From positions 43,921,155 through 43,985,154 of the forward strand of contig CM066994.1 of the NCBI GenBank assembly GCA_033977485.1: 64,000 nt of DNA. The letters run 5' to 3'. Source of the DNA: Hydrangea macrophylla (Eukaryota > Streptophyta > Magnoliopsida > Cornales > Hydrangeaceae). Under the pieces are notes generated by a model, which worked only from the letters and a program-made list of their open reading frames with translations, was not told the origin of the DNA and made no database searches. Made by a program: the position numbers and the translations under genes. Below, in pieces: positions 1 through 11,600 of the stretch. Every line of letters starts with the position of its first letter. Within the stretch, counting starts at the first letter, position 1.

Positions 1-425
1 TTCGAAGATTTTCCAAAGAAATTAAGTCCTTTGAACATTCTTCAACTTAAAATTTCAAAATTAAGAAAGAGGGAAAGAGGAAAATTGGGCGATTCGGAAA
101 AACCCGGGTATGAAATACGTATGAGAAAGGAATAGTCCAAAAATTAATTTCCAAATTAATTATATATACGTGTATACATTAGAATTTTGAAAAAGAAAAG
201 AAAAAGAAAGAGTTTTAAAAGAAAAGAAGAAAAGAATTTTGAAAAGAAAAGAAAAAGAAAGAATTTTAAAAGAAAAGAAGAAAAGAATTTTAAAAAGGAA
301 GGAAAAGAATTTTTTTGAATATTCATATAATCTATAAAAGTATATTTTATAAAGTATAAATATAACTTATATGAATAAAAGTACATATATATTTGAAAAT
401 AAAAATATAAAGGGATTCTGTTTGT

Positions 426-507
426 TGCGGCACGCGGCACACGCGGCGGCACCCACTGAGTGCCGCGCTGATCACTGAGTGTTGCAAACAACTCAGTGAG
501 TGCCGCT
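426..507. repeat. GCCG palindrome array in Tat LTR
   Basis: Several GCGGCAC and CACTGAGTGCCGC words with inverted-repeat character (CACTCAGTGAGTG core) cluster here in an otherwise AT-rich LTR, about 100 bp upstream of the TATA box. The same words recur in the LTRs and antisense-gene promoters of the Tat copy at 35174-54225. Confidence 0.75.
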
Positions 508-602
508 CTCTGTAACAGACTATTTTTTTTAAATGCGTATGGAATATTCTTGTACATGGGTTTTCACCCAAAATTACCCAATTAACCCTTGAATGAGAGG
601 TC

Positions 603-609
603 TATATAA
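603..609 (+). promoter_or_regulatory. TATA box of Tat LTR
   Basis: TATATAA lies downstream of the GCCG array and upstream of an AG-rich leader, the same order as in the LTR at 35174-38160. Confidence 0.6.
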
Positions 610-1598
610 GCAGGCCTTCATCTCCATTGTGAGGGACTTGAATCATTTTTGATATATACAAAAGATATACATTGAAATCTAGAGAGAGAATTGAGAGAAA
701 ACTAGAATTTCTTGAAGAAAACTTTGAAGATTTTGAAGAATTTGAAGAAGATTGAAGAATTTGGAAAATTTCCATCCAACAATCAAGAATCCCCTGAGGT
801 TATAAGAGGTAACCTCCCAATCTTATAGAAAATTAGGCTAATTCAATCACAAATTCATAGTTCTAGGACCTTTACACATTTTCAAAACCTCTCTTCTTAC
901 CTCATTTCATCACACACCACATAGAATTTGTGATTGAATTTCATGATAGTTCATTGATTTGGATCTAAATCAATCTTGGGTTAAAAAAAAACTAGTTTAT
1001 GATGAGATTTTACTTGGGGGACAAAGTCTAAATAAACTTTGATTTTACTTCATTTCATTAGTTCTTTTCTTGGAAATCTATGAGATCTCTAATATCTCAT
1101 GAGGTTTCTTTGGAATTGATCCCTTAGTCTCCCATAATTTCACGATTTATGTGGAGATTAAGATGGGTCATGGTTGCATCCATGTGTTCTTGTTGGGTCT
1201 AAGTTTTGAACCATAATTTGAATCCTTCAAGATGAATCGTATAGAGTTATTTCTATAATTCTATAAAGTTCAAATAATTTTGAGTCATGTCTTAAGTCTC
1301 CAAGGACCATTAACTTGGTAGGAGAATTGATAAGTGAACACTCATTCCTCAAGGACCATATATTTGGGAGAGGAATTAAGTGTTATTCAAGTTTGTTCAA
1401 AACCATGAACACTACTTCATTAATAGTGCAGTGAACTCACTAACCAACTGTGATCAAAGATTTTTAATTAAATCATTGTCCATAAGAATTGAGTGCGACC
1501 AATTGGAGGATATTCATAACTCATATGTCTATCACCATACTCTTAGTTTTGAAGAAATCTTATACTTAGGATGGTTTGGCCTTATGATTTGTGAGTAG

Positions 1599-3390
1599 GT
1601 TGCTTACCTTGCTTGATGCTCACCTATGGGATCCTATTATTCCGGCAAAATGGATCCTTGACACTTTCAGGGGTCAAGACTTCACCGATGATCAGATGAT
1701 TCGAGCCTTTATCATGTATCTGCTGGGCTGCTCTTTGATGATCACTAGGGGGATAAGATTAATCTGGCCTATTTGGCATCTCTGGAAAACATTGATCATA
1801 TTAATCGATACAATTGGGGGGAGGACGGGATTAGCCACACTTTATCACCATATGAGCGACGTTTCTCGAGGCAATTATCCTTCTACCGGTGGCTTATGCA
1901 GGGCCTAGGAGGTAGAATATTTCCTTTTTTCTTTCTCCTTACTCTTCAAAATTTCTTCTAATCTTTTCAATCATTAAATTCACCGCTTGATGTTTTCCTT
2001 GTAGATATGGTCCTATGAATATCTTCGCATGAGAGCCCCCAGTACCAAAGCGGACGAGCATGTCATCCTTCCTCAAGGCTTGAAATGGAAAAAAGGAGCA
2101 AAGGGCCAGAAAGTCGGGGCCCATAATTTCATTAGTTGTAGGAATTTTCTCACCAATCTACGGGAAGTCCATGTGACATGGCCTCCATAGTCTGCGGCTT
2201 TCCCAGGAGCCAGTGCAGAGCTTCAGGTTGCCTCTGGCTTTTCTAGGATACGGATCTTGTTGGTTGGGAAGGAGTGCAGAGAGTGGTATTTGGGCGAGAG
2301 AGTGACTAGACAGTCCCTTGTTGCTCCTACTTTTTATGTACCGATGGTTCCTCCGTCTACTATGTGGAGCACTGAGACTTTAAATCATGATGAGTTGATC
2401 ACCCCCTTAGGCGGGGAGGACATTGTAAATCACATAGAGGGCCCCGATGGGTATGCTAACTTTCGGATGAATTCACTCATGCACAACTTCCCTTTGATGG
2501 AAGTTATTCGTGTAACTCCTTTTTCTGTTATACAGAATTTTCTTGTGTTCTGCCATAATGTATGTCCCTGACTTGATTTTTTTCTCTTGCAGTTCATCCC
2601 TAGAGTATCTGATCCTCCATCTCTCTGTCAATGGAACTGGAACGTGCCCATAGTATACATGGGCCAGGAGGCCTCGTACCAACTTACTGCATACACTCAA
2701 GGTGTTCCAACTATTCCTTTTTAGTATGATAATGTCTCTCGAGGACTATGCAGGGAAGAGACTATCATATGCTCATACAGTCCAACATTGGATCCATGGC
2801 CGTGAATGGAGGGTAAGTTCAAAATCTGCCTCATCCTTTGATCATTATCTAATCTTCCATTTCTTCAATTCTTTCAACCTTTATGAGACTGATGCTTATT
2901 ATTTAATTTTCTCAAACTAACGGAGCGAGAGCGGTCACGGAGCTTCAGGCTAGGGCCCAGGTATCTTTACTCCTTTTTCTTATTTCACAAGATTCAAAAT
3001 GAGTCCGTGGACTTGAAAGAATTTATATTCACAAACATGAGTCCGAGGACTCGAAAGCATTTTATTTCATGCAAACATGAGTCCGTGAACTCAAAAGAAT
3101 TTTATATTTACAAACATAAGTATGCAAATTTGAAAGAATTGCTTATGAGAAAGCAAATCTCATTTTTTTTACTGTCCTTTCTTATTTTATTTTCATAAGA
3201 GGAGGAACTTGTAAACTTAAGAAGACAACTGTAAGAGCTGCAGATGAATCAAGGAGGCGGATATGCTGGTGGTACCGGTGGTGGTGGTCAAGGTGGTGAT
3301 GACGGCTGAGATGGTGATGATGGTGATGTTGGGGGTAGCCAAATAGCTCAACAGGCACCCAGGAGGAACCTCTGCCGTAGACGAGGATGA
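1599..3390 (+). pseudogene. Decayed antisense PMD gene of Tat copy 2
   Basis: This is the diverged counterpart of the intact gene at 48462-51268, antisense to the minus-strand Tat copy 2. Exon 1 and the first half of exon 2 (including the PMD core) are missing at the 1598 junction. Recognisable parts are: exon 2 remainder to 1911, followed by GTAGAA; exon 3 at 2005-2511, with TTGTAG before and GTAACT after; exon 4 at 2593-2812, with TTGCAG before and GTAAGT after; exon 5 at about 2921-2960, followed by GTATCT; and exon 6 at about 3201-3390, with a Gly-rich tail ending in TGA. Stops and frameshifts interrupt every exon, so it is a pseudogene. The retained splice sites show that the multi-exon plan predates the split of the two copies. 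Confidence 0.8.
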
Positions 3391-3753
3391 TCCCATTCCC
3401 CTTTTCCTATCTCTTTTATTTTGATGTCCTTGTGTGGACTAACTATTTTCTGGATTTCTTTATTCATCACCATCATTTTTCTCTGGATTTGGTTTAGGTA
3501 GATGGATGAATGATGTGCATGCATGGTGGCCTTTGAGCCAATTTTGGATTTCCTTATTTCATGCTTGGCAACACTTATGACATTGGGTATTATTAATGCT
3601 TCTCTTTTATTACTCATGCTTATTGATTGATGAATAATGCAAATGGTGATGTACAAGGTGCCCTTCTTTTATTTTCTATAGTGCTTTTCAATTTTCTGTG
3701 CAGGTTTTGGGCTTATTGAGTTACCAACATCACTGGGAACTGCCTGGGCCTTC

Positions 3754-3833
3754 ATCGGTACTCAATGAAGAAGACCGACACTCAGTGAGTGCCGACTGGC
3801 ACTCGGTGACTATCGCCATCTTTCATCGAGTGT
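3754..3833. repeat. GCCG palindrome array upstream of decayed antisense gene 2
   Basis: Words such as CACTCAGTGAGTGCCG, GGCACTCGGTGA and CATCGAGTGTCG cluster here, about 80 bp before the former start codon of antisense gene 2. The position matches the array at 47931-48066 in Tat copy 1. Confidence 0.7.
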
Positions 3834-3913
3834 CGTTCGACCTCCTATCTCATTTAAAAATCCTTATTCATTTAATGTACACTTGAAAACTTCTTTCTCT
3901 TCTTCCACCCTCT

Positions 3914-6319
3914 ACGGCTCCCATTAGTGCTCAAATCCTTTTTCCCTTGATGGACACTCTCTCTGGTATTGATAGGCTCAATTTTGAGTGTTATAGACTG
4001 AATGATCTCTTCTTCTTTTGGCAGATGGCTTTGGATGAGGATCTACTTCAAGCTGCCATTCGATGCTGGGATCCTATACTCCATGTTTTTTTTTTAATTT
4101 GGGCATGAAGAGGTCTACCCTCTTTTTGAGGAGTTTAGCGCTATACTCCATACCGACCCTTTCGCGGATTTGATGATCCCCCCAATATATGTGCAGGATC
4201 TGGCTGCCCTTCTTCACACCTTCTGTAGTGTCGCTAGTTCCTTTATTCAGGATCGGCATATCGATGTGGGCACCTTTCTTCAGCTTATGGCTCTGTCGGG
4301 GACCCTGATGATGGTGGTTATCAAATAATACGTCACATTGCACTTTCTATCGCCATGATTTCCCATTTCTTTTTCAGTCCTCTGCTAATCTCCTCATACC
4401 TATCGCTTGTGGACTTCGGGAAATGAAGTGTGTTATCATGCTTGTCTTGGGAGAGACTTTATTAGGACTAGACCATGCTCATGATACTGGAGCGATGATA
4501 CTTTCTAGGGTGCACAATGTTCTGTAAGTATAGCTTATGGAGCGTCTAGGTCTTTTTATTCATCCTTCTCATCCTAGGAAGCAGCTTCCCTGTGACCGAC
4601 TAGAGATTTATCGCTTGTTTCACTTAGCTAACTCTTGGCTTGCTTGGTTACAGAGTCTTTTCTACGAGGATATCCATTGGATCTGCCCCCAGTGGATTTA
4701 TTGCTCTGTCACGGTGTGATTGCCTGGGCGTTTCGGCGTTTAGCTACCCGGCTTACATGCTACTACCTTTTATGCTCCCGGCCGAGTAGTCCGTCAGTAC
4801 AGACTTCTTCAGGATGTTCCAGAGGATATCAGCACATATTTTATGAGGAGTTCTGCTCTATGCCCTTCCATTATGAGGGTTTTTACTGAGGCTTGACATG
4901 ATAGGGTGGCTGCTTCCTTCTGTTAGGAAACTGCGTTCCCAGAATTCATTGACAGTGCGTATAAGTTGGTACTGCAAAAAATTACGTGAAAACTACAATA
5001 ACCCTACAAGGACGGAACTAGGGTTACCTTAAACTGCTAAAACGGATTGCTGTAGTAGACGAATCGAGAACACGGGCTCGATAGCAGCTCACGATCTTCT
5101 ACCGTATTCCTTTACTGCCAGAATATCGAACTGAGTGTGGGCTCTTTCGAAATCCTTTCTGTTTTCTGCTCTCCCTCTTTCTCGCTCTCTTTTCTATTTC
5201 GAGTTATAATTCTCTATATAGAAAAACGCTAACTGAGAAGAGAGCCAAAGCAGCATATATATAGGCTACGATAGGGACCATAAGAAGTCAATAAGGAATA
5301 GGCTTCCTTATGGAATTAGGAAACCCTAATTCGAACTGAATCAGATTCCTATTTCCATAAATTATAATTCATACCACTAAAGAATTATAATTGCACTCCT
5401 ACCCTTATCTCAAAAATATATTTCGAGCTCCATGTTATTAAATGCTTATTATCTCCCCATGCTAAGATTACAGATATCCATTAATTAAATATAATTACTG
5501 ACAATCATATTTAATTAATTTCTTAAAATTCCTTGAGATCCTCTGCTTAACTTATCTGATATGTCAGATACAAAATCCACCTGCAGGGTTTGACATAATC
5601 AAAACTTATAAGCTTTCTCAAGGGGATATCATCAATCCCAAAATTGAGACATGGATTCCATCATTAATTAATATCCACCACACAATTAATATTGCCACCA
5701 AATCCAATGAGATATTGACCCATTTAAGGATCTCACCCTTTTAGGGATCAAAGTGTAAATATCAAATGTACGTGTCTACAAATTAACTTAGGATTTAGAG
5801 CATAAGCACTCATAATAGCCATGAGGTATTAATTATCTTATAAGTCAGTATAAAGATAATTACCCCAAGTCAGTCCCGTTTAATACACAAAGTGTACCAG
5901 CATAGTGAGTTGAAACTATACCGTTTTCCGTAGTCAAGACAAACCTACTACAACACCATGCTGCAGTCCTACTGATGGTGTGTCCAATCCCATCTAAGAC
6001 TGTAAACCAAAATCTTACATTCTATAATATCTGATGGCCTGATCTTCCGTGTGTAAGCCGAACTCTACACACCAAACCACCTACTATATAGAATGAGAGA
6101 CACACATGCATAATATTGAAATATAATACAAACATTGCCCACGTAGATTCTAAAAAAAAAAAATAGATTAACTGATTTTATTAAATGAATAATAAATCAA
6201 CTACATAAAGCATGGCTTTTAGTATATATCCCTAACACCTTCTGGAGGATTTCTGCTTTGATTGAGCCTACTATTGAGTATCTTCCAGAGACCAGACCCT
6301 GGTCAAGAGACAAACTTAT
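3914..6319 (+). pseudogene. Decayed antisense gene 2 (DUF7745-like) of Tat copy 2
   Basis: This is the homologue of the intact ORF at 46752-47843. The start codon is ACG at 3914-3916 instead of ATG, so translation start is lost. The early part still reads with the FP-MDTLSGID and CWDP motifs; later parts are broken by several stops and frameshifts, although a stretch with FIHPSH and ICPQW (about 4537-4710) is clear. The copia solo LTR at 4921-6237 interrupts the 3' end: the coding sequence runs into the TSD CCTTC at 4916-4920 and resumes at 6243 with the matching ALxxPTxEYL segment. It is on the plus strand because Tat copy 2 is inverted. No function is expected to remain. Confidence 0.8.
4916..6242 (-). 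mobile_element. Solo Ty1/copia LTR with 5-bp TSD
   Basis: The LTR body is 4921-6237 (1317 bp), beginning TGTTAGG and ending CCTAACA on the plus strand, flanked by a perfect direct repeat CCTTC at 4916-4920 and 6238-6242. Most of it is homologous to 59972-61098, which is the 3' LTR of a minus-strand copia element. By that comparison the solo LTR is also minus-oriented, starting TGTTAGGGATATATAC at 6237. No internal domain is present, so this is the product of LTR-LTR recombination. It sits inside the decayed antisense gene 2. Confidence 0.93.
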
Positions 6320-7003
6320 AGACTAACATAGACACAATAATAAAAAAAAGGGGGAAATCTTGTGCTTTACAAAATTTATGACAAACCCTGTCTATTTTTG
6401 TTGCGCTCTTTAAAATGTGAATTACTTTTCCTTCCAAAGAATATTCTTGTGATAGAAAATGTTCTAGCATGTTTAATTAAAGTGTTCACTTCTTTTAATT
6501 TATCTTTTAGTTATGAAAATCTTCATTTCAATGTTTCTTCTTGACCTTTATTACCTTGCTTTGAATCCTGCTTGGAATTTTAATCATTCTATACCATGAA
6601 TTATCATTTGTTTTCTTACAATGGTCATTCTGACAGCCAATAGATTCAGAGATGGGTTAGGGCACATATTTGGGTTCTTTGGGTAGCAAACGAAGTTTTC
6701 CCCTGGTAATGGGGTTTTGATATGATTCTGGGCAAACACAAGTTTGCCCCTAGTTTAGCATGGAAAAACTCAAAACACAAGGATTTGTCAAGGGTTTAGG
6801 TTTTCATGGACCGAAAGCTTTGGGAGCCCACCTACTTATCCCCAAGTGGGTATCAGGTCCATAGTAGTTCAGCCAAGGCTTAAATTAAGGTGCCATTTAG
6901 GCATTTTATTAGTGACCGAACTGGGCAGGTTGCCCACGTATCCCCAAATAGGAATCAGTTCAAGTGTAGTTCACCGATGTAGGAGGTTTTGAAAGGAAAG
7001 GTC
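6320..7003 (-). other. Tat copy 2 spacer between pol and antisense gene 2
   Basis: No gene is visible here. In reverse orientation it matches 46014-46480 of Tat copy 1. It carries GGGCAAACAC..TTTGCCC hairpin-like words near 6732-6756 and two copies of a conserved noncoding block resembling GAACTACxxxxGACCTGATxCC..GGGGATACGT (about 6815-6870 and 6925-6985). The start of the block contains short ORF-like runs without similarity I recognise. Confidence 0.65.
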
Positions 7004-7255
7004 TCAAGCAAAGTATTTTTTAAGGCAATCAAGGTTGATTGGCTATTTAAATTCTGTAACACTAGCCCATTTATCTGTATTTATCAATATATGGATGTAT
7101 TTCAGTATTTCTTTATGCGTACATGTTAGTTACAATCGTATATGAATTAACTTTGATCATTGTTATATGAATGTTTATTTCCTTAAACCTTTGAATCCTT
7201 GAGACAAAGGAAGGAATGCTGAACCAGGAGGCCTGAGTGATCGGACCCTGGGAGT

Positions 7256-7998
7256 GCTCGAGCTTAAAAATATATGAAATGACTATTTTGCCCCTGGGTT
7301 AGAAAAGTCTATAAATACCAGCATTTCTTAACATTTTGGGAGTAGAAAACTCTATTTTACAGAGAGCATATGAGAGGGGGAGTCCTTGAGGTTATACACA
7401 TTTTCATACACAAACACACTCAAATATGCTTGCATGTGTTTTATTTCTTGATCAAACACCACAGATACACTCTTATATGCTACTATGAGGTATTGGAAGT
7501 GACGTTCAACAAGATAGAGGAGGATCAAGGCTTTGATCATGCATTGAGGTAGTCTTAAAGCTTATACTTGGAAGTTCTTGAGGATTATACACATATTCTT
7601 CATCATCCTAGTTCTAGATCATCATCTAGATCATTGTGAGTATACTTACTCACTCAAAATTATGTTTTCCTTAAGTTAATTCATGATCTAAACTAATGCA
7701 TGTAAAGTGCATGAGGACCCAAGGTTATGTTTGAAGAGTTTTTGACGTTTGAGTGCATGTACATAAATTTTCATATTGTTTGATCATCAAGATCCTTAGT
7801 AAGTACCTATTCTCACTCATGAACATGTTTTATGAACTCACATGGATGATCAAGAACTATGCATGTGACATTTATTAATCTTTCTATGCTTATATATAAG
7901 CTACTAAAACTGCCACTGTTTGAAATTGCTGAACCCGAACGCTCGAGCAAGCGCGAGTGCTCAAGCCTACTAAACGGGCCAGGTGCGAGCGCTCGAGC
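7256..7998. repeat. GCTCGAGC palindromes flanking the LTR TATA box
   Basis: GCTCGAGC occurs at 7256-7263 (upstream of TATA) and at 7941-7948 and 7991-7998 (downstream), with near matches between such as GTGCTCAAGC. The downstream cluster is GC-rich against an AT-rich background. Confidence 0.65.
7310..7317 (+). promoter_or_regulatory. TATA box of solo gypsy LTR
   Basis: TATAAATA is preceded by a GCTCGAGC word about 50 bp upstream and lies about 255 bp into the LTR. Confidence 0.65.
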
Positions 7999-8473
7999 TT
8001 AGCAGTACTTGTAAGAGTAGCTTGTTATATATATAATGAGTTATACTGTATCATGAGCTGTGATGGTAGTACCTTGGGCTGGACTGGGTATATACATATA
8101 TATATATATGCTTGTGTGTGTTGACTATGGGTTGTACCTTATGTTATTAGAATAGTACCTTAGTAATATACCGCACTTATATAGTGAGCAGTAGATGTTC
8201 TCTTAACGTGATATTATGGATAACCATCAGAACTAATACGAACGACGTACGAGAACCACACGATCAAAAATGTTACGTTCTTAAGTACACGACTCCGTGA
8301 TTAATGTGCCTTAACGATTTGTGTGACACACGTTAGTTGTTAATGATGCGGAAGATGCAATAACGTTAATAACAAGATGTTCGTATCCGTTGGTCTGTCT
8401 TTTGATTTTTGTTTGTTCTCTTGGTCAGTTCGAGAAAGAGTATAGAGTCTGGGTTTAATTGTTGAGATGGTTA

Positions 8474-8646
8474 AAAGGACGTAAGGCGACGAAGTCAATA
8501 TGAGGCCGTAAGGCGACGATGTCAATTTAACCATGGCTGAATGAATAAGATGGGGTTACCATAAGGCCATAAGGCGACGATGTCAATATGAGGCCGTAAG
8601 GCAACGATAACAAGAAGGTAACCTAACGGCTATAAGGTGACGATAT
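8474..8646 (+). repeat. Short tandem repeats GGCCGTAAGGCGACGATGTCAAT
   Basis: About five imperfect units built on CCGTAAGGCGACGATGTCAA, partly spaced by unrelated sequence, lie in the second half of the solo LTR. The Tekay-like LTR at 57749-59971 has a different tandem array in the same relative place. Confidence 0.8.
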
Positions 8647-11600
8647 TTAGACCAACAACACCTGTGCCGGATGCATGCAAAGAGTCCGTCGGTAAGAGAT
8701 TGGATCGGTGGTTCAAAGATTGATTCAGTGATCTAAAGTAATCTGAGTCAATATTGATTGGACGTTGTAGTCCCAAAGTGATCAATCGGTTGATGTCAGT
8801 TGTGCTTCCCAAGTTCAAGTCAGTCAGAGGTGCATTTCCTAACTTACGTTATACGATGAGAATATGATTAAGCAAGCTTAACTTTAATGTTTTCAGAAAA
8901 GGCTAAAAACAGGAATGTTTTACTTTGTTAATGGATTAACAAGTGTTTTCGGAGCCCGTTCAGTGTAGTAGGTTTATTCACTCAGCTTGCAGTAAAGTTG
9001 ACGACCTTCATGTCCTGGACAATCAAACGTTCAAATCTTGCAGAGGCAGGTTACCCGAACGAGGGGTATACTGAGGAAGGATACGGGTTTGCAAGCTAGC
9101 TGCCATAAATGAAGTCTTTTGCTTGCGTTATCTTTTGTTGTAATTGAGGCATTGGATGCCGATCTTATATTATTATGATGTAGGACTTTACACCCAGGAT
9201 AATATTATTTTTCTTTTATTTCATGTGGGTTGTAATAATGAATTTAAGACTCTGTTTATGTTTATTATTATGTAAGCTTAGAACCACCATGTTTATATTA
9301 CTGCTTCCGTTTACTGTTTACTACTTTTATCTTGGTTCTTCCTTGTACGGACAAGCACACGATCCTTAAACCAGTCACGTATCCACGGACCCATAAAGGA
9401 AATTTTAATTTTCCTTATTTTTGGCTTACTCCGGGGCATGACAAATTCAACCCCGTCTAGGTTCATAAGATAGACAGCCCCTCTGGAGAGGAGAGTTTTA
9501 ATGATATATGGCCCGACCCAGTTAGGTTTGAATTTCCTCTAGGATCGTAAACGGGCACTCTAAGTTCTTTAAGGACCAGGTCAGCCTCAACAAGCTTCCT
9601 TGGGCGGACATTTTTGTTGAAAGCACACATTATCCTCTTCTGATATCCCCGAGTATGGTTTATTGCAGTCAACCTTTTCTTATCAAGCAACATTAGCTCC
9701 TCATACCTTCCCCATATCCATTCACGTTCAGTCACTTCACATTCGGCCAAAACCCTAAGCGAGGGTATTTCTACTTCAACCAGGAGAACAACTTCTATCC
9801 CGTAAACCAACGAATATGGTGTATCTCCCGTAGAGGTTCTCACAGAGGTTCGGTATCCTCATAATGCAAATGGTAGTTTCTCAAGCCAATCCTAATATGT
9901 ATCCGTCATTTTCCCTAGGATCGCCTTAACATTCTTATTTCCTGCTTCTACTGCTCCATTCGTTTAACGTTTATACGGGGAGGACTGATGGCAGGTGATT
10001 TTATACGTCTCTAAAAGAGGGATGACCTCTCCTTAGAAATGACTTCCATGATTAGAAATGAACTCATTTGGAATACCGTATCTGCAAATTATATTTTTCT
10101 CAATAAAACTCACCACATCTTTAGCTTTCAAAGTTGTATATGACGTCGCTTCTACCCACTTGGTAAAATAATCTATTGCCACAATTATGTGTCGGTGCCC
10201 ATTGGAATCCTTTGGAACCATTTCACCAATAATATCGATACCCCACACAGAAAACGGCCAAGGGGTGGTCATGGTATAGAGCTGGGAACGCAGGGTGTGC
10301 ATCAAATTCGCATGGATTTGATACTTATGACATCTCCTGACATACTCACCGCATTCTCTATCCAAAGTCGTCCAGTAATACCCTTATCAAATTATCTTCT
10401 TTGCTAACATATGCCCATTCATGTGGGGTCTACAAACTCCCTCATGCATTTCCTCCATCATTTTCTTAGCTTCTCTCCCATACAGACATTCCAGATTATA
10501 CCCGGTGCATGACTTCTTCCATAGCTTATCCGCATAAATCACAAATTGAGTAGAAAACCTTTGAATTGCCTTTTTATATTTGTTTGAAGCTCCTTCCGGA
10601 TATTCTCCTTTCTGAATAAAGCTCCAAATGTCTGCATACCAAGGTATTTTACCCTCTTCTCCTTCTTCAATGGCCGCAATCATCTCAAATGAAGGTTGGT
10701 TTCTTTCTTCTACGGATAATGGGATCATGGTAACTCCTACGAGAATTTGGATCATTGAGGCTAGGGTTTCTAAGGAATCGGCTAACTGGTTCTCCTCACG
10801 GGGAAGGTAATAGAATGAAATCCACTTAAATTGCATTTCCAAACTCTCCAGATGTTCATGGTAAGGTTTCAACTTCTCATGCTTCACTCTCCAATCACCT
10901 CGTAGTTGGGATATGATCAAGTTAGAATACCTAAAAATGTCAATCCTTTCAACTTTTAAAGCCAAGGCTGCTTCCATTTTAATTATACATGCTTTATATT
11001 CTACCATATTATTGGTTGAATTGTACTTAAGCTTGACGGCTAGTAGGGTGGGGGCTCCACTGGGTGATATAAGAATGATTCCTAGCCCATATCCAATCTG
11101 ATTAGCCGTTGCATCAAAATATCCTCCATAGGTCTTCTTTTACCTCCATCACTCCCTCATCTGGAAAATTAAATTCTCCCTTTACCTCGAATTCTACAGC
11201 AAGGTCAGCTAGATACTCGGCGATGACTCTCCCTTTGACAGATTTAGTAGTGACATATCTTATATCAAACTCGGCTAACATCATGGTCCAATAGAAAATC
11301 CTACTGATTAGGGCTGGCTTTTCAAATAGGTATTTGAGAGGGTCCATTCAGGATAACAAGGTTACAAGAAAGGCTAACATATAATGGGTAAGGCGATGGG
11401 TGCACCGAACCAAGGCCCCAACAAGCTTTTTCTAATGGAGATTAATTCAGCTCTTACCCGATCATCCTTTTACTCAAATAATAGATAGCTTTTTCCACAT
11501 GCCCCTCTTTTTCTTCTTGGGCCAACATACACTGCATCGAATTTTTGGTTACAAACAGGTGTAGCAATAAGGGTTTTCCAGGTTGGGGAGGTGATAGAAC

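Larger units (their letters stand above)
1..1598 (+). repeat. Partial Tat-family LTR, 5' edge outside the window
   Basis: This stretch aligns by eye with the plus-strand Tat LTR at 35174-38160. It has the same order of a GCCG palindrome array, a TATA box, AG-rich transcribed leader, the block CTCATTTCATCACACACCAC, and the later GATCAAAGATTTTTA and ATGGTTTG words. The same family is seen inverted at 54226-55199. About 70-90 bp of the LTR start lies left of position 1. A purine-rich GAAAAGAAAAG tract fills about 187-320. Homology stops at about 1598, where the sequence changes abruptly into the middle of an exon of the antisense PMD gene of another Tat copy. Confidence 0.8.
7050..9448 (+). mobile_element. 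Solo Ty3/gypsy LTR (Tekay/Del-like) with TSD AATTC
   Basis: The body is 7055-9443 (2389 bp), TGTAACACTAGCCC to GGGGCATGACA, flanked by AATTC at 7050-7054 and 9444-9448. The Tat pol reading resumes exactly across the insertion. A TATA box is at 7310-7317. The 3' end resembles the end of the Tekay-like LTR near 59971 (both contain CGGGGCATGAC), which is why I place it near that group; no internal domain is present to confirm the family. It holds TCGA-core palindromes and a tandem array described separately. Confidence 0.9.

Noticed and set aside
187..557. Minus-strand Phe/Leu-rich ORF
   Set aside because: It is the complement of a GAAAAG tract in an LTR.
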